A stretch of DNA of 8,623 nt. It comes from Hyphomicrobiales bacterium. Its GTDB lineage: Bacteria; Pseudomonadota; Alphaproteobacteria; Rhizobiales; Aestuariivirgaceae. Of this stretch, positions 6,386 to 8,623 are shown one piece after another. The stretch spans positions 1 to 8,623 of the forward strand of contig JAHFPK010000105.1 in assembly GCA_023266715.1 (NCBI GenBank). Direction: 5' to 3'. Position numbers and translations under genes: made by a program. The notes under the pieces were generated by a model, which saw nothing but the letters and a program-made list of their open reading frames with translations, ran no database searches and had not been told where the DNA came from. Within the stretch, counting starts at the first letter, position 1, and each line of letters starts with the position of its first letter.

Positions 6386-7492
6386 ATGACCCCAGAAAGT
6401 CTATTTGCAACTATGGTGTGGCCATGGACCCAGAAAAAACCCGAACTCAGCGTAGCGCCGGAGCAAAAATCCGCGCAGATTGACTTTGTCGACCATCTGG
6501 TTGCGGCCCTTCCCGATCCCATTCTGATTCTGGACAGCAACGGCATAGTCATCAAGGCAAATGCAAACGCCGAAGAAATGCTGGAGATGGCGCCGGTGGG
6601 AATGCACCTCAGCCAGACGATCCGCGCACCCGCCGTACTTGAGGCCGTAACACGCGCGATGTCGCAGGGTGAGAGTTTAAACGTAGACTATGAAATGCGG
6701 GGGCCCCTTGCCAGACATTTTGAAGTCTATGTTTCGCCCATAGCTTCAGCGCAAGTGGAAAGCCCTGCAGTTCTCCTGGTGCTCAAGGACCTGACGCGCG
6801 AACAGCAGATCGAACGGATGCGCTCTGATTTTGTGGCCAATGCCAGCCATGAGCTGCGTACGCCGCTGGCCTCGCTCTCGGGTTTCATCGAAACGCTCCA
6901 GGGCGCGGCGCGAAGCGATGAAACGGCGCGCGAAAAATTCCTGATCCTTATGCGAACCCAGGCGGAGCGCATGCGGCGGCTCATCGATGACCTGCTTTCC
7001 CTTTCGCGCATCGAGATGAACGTCCATCTGCGCCCTTCGGCGAAAGTCGATTTGGCGCAAGTGGCCCGCCATGTCTGTGATCTTCTGTCCAGCATGGCGC
7101 AGGAAGAAAAGGTTGAACTGCAAATCAATTTAAATTCTCCGCTTGAAGTGGCTGGCGAGTGGGATGAATTGGTGCAGGTAGTTCTCAATCTCATAGAGAA
7201 TGCGATTAAATATTCAGGCCCCGGCAAAATCGTAAAAATTGAAGGCGGAACCGAGACCGGTTTTGTCACGCTGTCGGTCATCGACCAGGGACGTGGAATC
7301 GCGGAAGAACATATTCCACGCCTCACGGAACGCTTCTACCGCATCAGCGTGCAGGAGAGCAGGTCGCGTGGCGGAACCGGCCTTGGCCTTGCGATTGTGA
7401 AACACATCCTCAACCGCCACCGCGGCCGCTTGCTCGTGACCTCCAAGCTGGGCCATGGCAGCCGATTCACCATTCGACTTCCTTCTTTATAA
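6386..7492 (+). CDS. phoR: PhoR-like sensor histidine kinase (PAS-HisKA-HATPase), phosphate regulon
   Basis: Sensor kinase of 368 aa that should phosphorylate the response regulator PhoB under phosphate limitation. In order: a PAS domain (about 33-135, starting FVDHLVAALPDPILILD); a HisKA domain with phospho-acceptor His155 in ASHELRTP; and an HATPase domain with the N box NLIENAIKYS (Asn268, Asn272), the G1 motif DQGRG (300-304), the F box RFYR (316-319) and the G2 motif GGTGLG (329-334). All catalytic boxes are intact. No membrane segment is visible, unlike classical PhoR, so it appears cytoplasmic and would need a partner such as PstSCAB/PhoU to sense phosphate. The ATG at 6386 is used; ATG at 6413 (Met10) is a possible alternative and neither has a good Shine-Dalgarno site. 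The assignment rests on the domain order plus the Pho box and pstS that follow; the sequence alone fits any PAS histidine kinase of this subfamily. Confidence 0.87.
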   Translation: MTPESLFATMVWPWTQKKPELSVAPEQKSAQIDFVDHLVAALPDPILILDSNGIVIKANANAEEMLEMAPVGMHLSQTIRAPAVLEAVTRAMSQGESLNVDYEMRGPLARHFEVYVSPIASAQVESPAVLLVLKDLTREQQIERMRSDFVANASHELRTPLASLSGFIETLQGAARSDETAREKFLILMRTQAERMRRLIDDLLSLSRIEMNVHLRPSAKVDLAQVARHVCDLLSSMAQEEKVELQINLNSPLEVAGEWDELVQVVLNLIENAIKYSGPGKIVKIEGGTETGFVTLSVIDQGRGIAEEHIPRLTERFYRISVQESRSRGGTGLGLAIVKHILNRHRGRLLVTSKLGHGSRFTIRLPSL

Positions 7493-7518
7493 AAATTCAT
7501 TTATTACAATGAGTTACA

Positions 7519-7551
7519 CTGTCATAAAAGTGTGACATAACCGTCGCATAA
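7519..7551 (+). promoter_or_regulatory. Pho box (PhoB binding site) upstream of pstS
   Basis: Three 7-base repeats in 11-base phase separated by A/T-rich spacers: CTGTCAT (7519-7525), spacer AAAA, GTGTGAC (7530-7536), spacer ATAA, CCGTCGC (7541-7547), spacer ATAA. Against the CTGTCA(T/C) consensus they match 7/7, 5/7 and 5/7. PhoB-P binds such tandem repeats and replaces the -35 element. CATCAT at 7553-7558 is a possible but weak -10 hexamer. The site lies about 60-90 bases before the pstS ATG, in a 115-base gap after phoR. Confidence 0.82.
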
Positions 7552-7607
7552 GCATCATCAATGGTTCCTAGGTTGCCGCCTGTTCTATTCACAAGGAGAC
7601 ATCAGAG

Positions 7608-8623
7608 ATGAAAAAAGTTTTGTTGGCCGTGAGTGCACTTGCTCTCTTCGCTGGCCCCGCATTGGCCCGCGATCAAATCCGTATCGTTGGTTCTTCAACG
7701 GTTTATCCCTTCACGACAACGGTTGCCGAAAACTTCGGCAAGACATCCGGCATGAAGACGCCGGTGGTTGAATCAACCGGAACTGGCGGCGGCATGAAGC
7801 TGTTCTGCGCCGGCGCTGGCGATGACACTCCCGATTTCACCAATGCCTCGCGCCGTATCAAGAAAAGCGAATTCGAAGACTGCGCCAAGAATGGCGTGAC
7901 CGACATCGTTGAAATCAAGGTCGGCTTTGACGGTCTCAGCATTGCCGCTTCCAAGGACGCGCCTGACATGAAACTGACCAAGCAGCAAATTTTCATGGCG
8001 CTAGCAAAGCAGATTCCCGACAAGGACGGCAAGCTGGTGGATAATCCCAACAAGATGTGGAGCGACATCGATGCTTCACTGCCCAAGGAGAAGATTGAAG
8101 TCCTGGGCCCGCCTCCCACCTCCGGCACCCGTGATTCTTTCATGGAAATGGGGCTTGAGCCTGGTGCTGCCAAGTTTAAATCGCTCGAAGACCTGAAGAA
8201 GGCGGATGCGAAGGCCTATGACGCCGTTTGGAAGTCAATTCGCGAAGATGGCGCCTATGTTGAAGCCGGCGAGAACGACAACCTCATAGTACAAAAATTG
8301 CAGGCCAATCCGGCAGCGCTCGGCATTTTCGGCTATTCCTTCCTTGAGGAAAACGCCAAGACGATAAAAGGCACAGCGATTGAAGGCATCCTTCCTTCCT
8401 ACGATTCGATTTCCTCCGGCGATTACAAGATGTCGCGTCCTCTCTACATTTATGTGAAGAAGCAGCATGTTGGCCAGGTTCCGGGAATGGCTGAATTCGT
8501 AGCCGAGTATGTTTCACCCAATGCGCTCGGCAGCGATGGCTATCTTGCTGACAAGGGCCTCATCACCCTGCCGGATGACCAGGCGGAAAAGTCACGCGCG
8601 GCGGCAACGGCGATGACGACGCT
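7608..8623 (+). CDS. pstS: Phosphate ABC transporter periplasmic substrate-binding protein PstS, 3' end cut off
   Basis: Periplasmic phosphate-binding protein that delivers phosphate to the PstCAB transporter. The frame is open from the ATG to the window edge (338 codons seen), near the full family length, so only a short tail is missing. The signal peptide is MKK, a hydrophobic core and cleavage probably after ALA at residue 20. Ligand-binding elements are present: GSSTVYPF (28-35), the glycine-rich STGTGGGM (56-63), NASRR (79-83) and the PTSGTRDSF loop (169-177). Cys67 and Cys92 could form a disulfide in the periplasm. AAGGAG at 7593-7598, nine bases before the ATG, is a good ribosome binding site. 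The Pho box upstream predicts strong induction by phosphate starvation. The transporter genes pstC, pstA and pstB are expected just downstream. Confidence 0.95.
   Translation, partial: MKKVLLAVSALALFAGPALARDQIRIVGSSTVYPFTTTVAENFGKTSGMKTPVVESTGTGGGMKLFCAGAGDDTPDFTNASRRIKKSEFEDCAKNGVTDIVEIKVGFDGLSIAASKDAPDMKLTKQQIFMALAKQIPDKDGKLVDNPNKMWSDIDASLPKEKIEVLGPPPTSGTRDSFMEMGLEPGAAKFKSLEDLKKADAKAYDAVWKSIREDGAYVEAGENDNLIVQKLQANPAALGIFGYSFLEENAKTIKGTAIEGILPSYDSISSGDYKMSRPLYIYVKKQHVGQVPGMAEFVAEYVSPNALGSDGYLADKGLITLPDDQAEKSRAAATAMTT

Noticed and set aside
6346..6555. 70-residue N-terminal extension of esterase 2
   Set aside because: It lies over the start of the divergent kinase gene, has no family similarity, and the protein already has normal family length from 6345.
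6727..7326. 199-codon minus frame opposite phoR
   Set aside because: It is a serine/arginine-rich shadow of the kinase gene, whose catalytic boxes are intact on +.

Overview
The window looks like chromosomal DNA from a free-living alphaproteobacterium. The evidence is a ChrR-type zinc anti-sigma factor paired with an RpoE/ECF11-like sigma factor, an alphaproteobacterial style of YkuD L,D-transpeptidase, and a phoR-pstS junction of the type seen in that class. The DNA is moderately GC-rich and coding-dense. I see no insertion sequence, phage gene, CRISPR array, tRNA or rRNA. The species cannot be named from the sequence alone.

Left part (1-1619): the 3' end of a cyclopropane-fatty-acid-synthase family gene on + runs into the 3' end of chrR on -, with a 27-base convergent overlap. 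chrR is translationally coupled (TTGA overlap) to the sigma factor gene upstream of it. A TGATCC - 18 bases - TATAT promoter, the form expected for this sigma group, lies just before the sigma gene and suggests autoregulation. In Rhodobacter sphaeroides the RpoE/ChrR pair drives the singlet-oxygen response, and a Cfa-type protein belongs to that response. The three genes therefore make a plausible photo-oxidative or lipid-stress module.

Middle part (1617-6345): a CocE/NonD-type serine hydrolase (672 aa with the start chosen here) and an HSL-family esterase (311 aa) lie in tandem on -, upstream of the sigma operon. A secreted L,D-transpeptidase on + follows. Then comes a second HSL-family esterase on -, clearly a paralogue of the first. 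The L,D-transpeptidase and the second esterase are convergent. A perfect intrinsic terminator for the + strand is embedded in the last codons of that esterase.

Right part (6386-8623): a soluble PhoR-like PAS histidine kinase is followed by pstS, the periplasmic phosphate-binding protein, which runs off the window. Between them lies a well-formed Pho box of three 11-base-phased repeats. This is the start of a phosphate-starvation locus; pstCAB, phoU and phoB are expected beyond the right edge.

I found no clearly undescribed system. The most interesting signals are regulatory: an ECF promoter whose -35 element reuses the stop codon of the upstream gene, a terminator hidden in antisense coding sequence, and a triple-repeat Pho box overlapping a near-palindrome.
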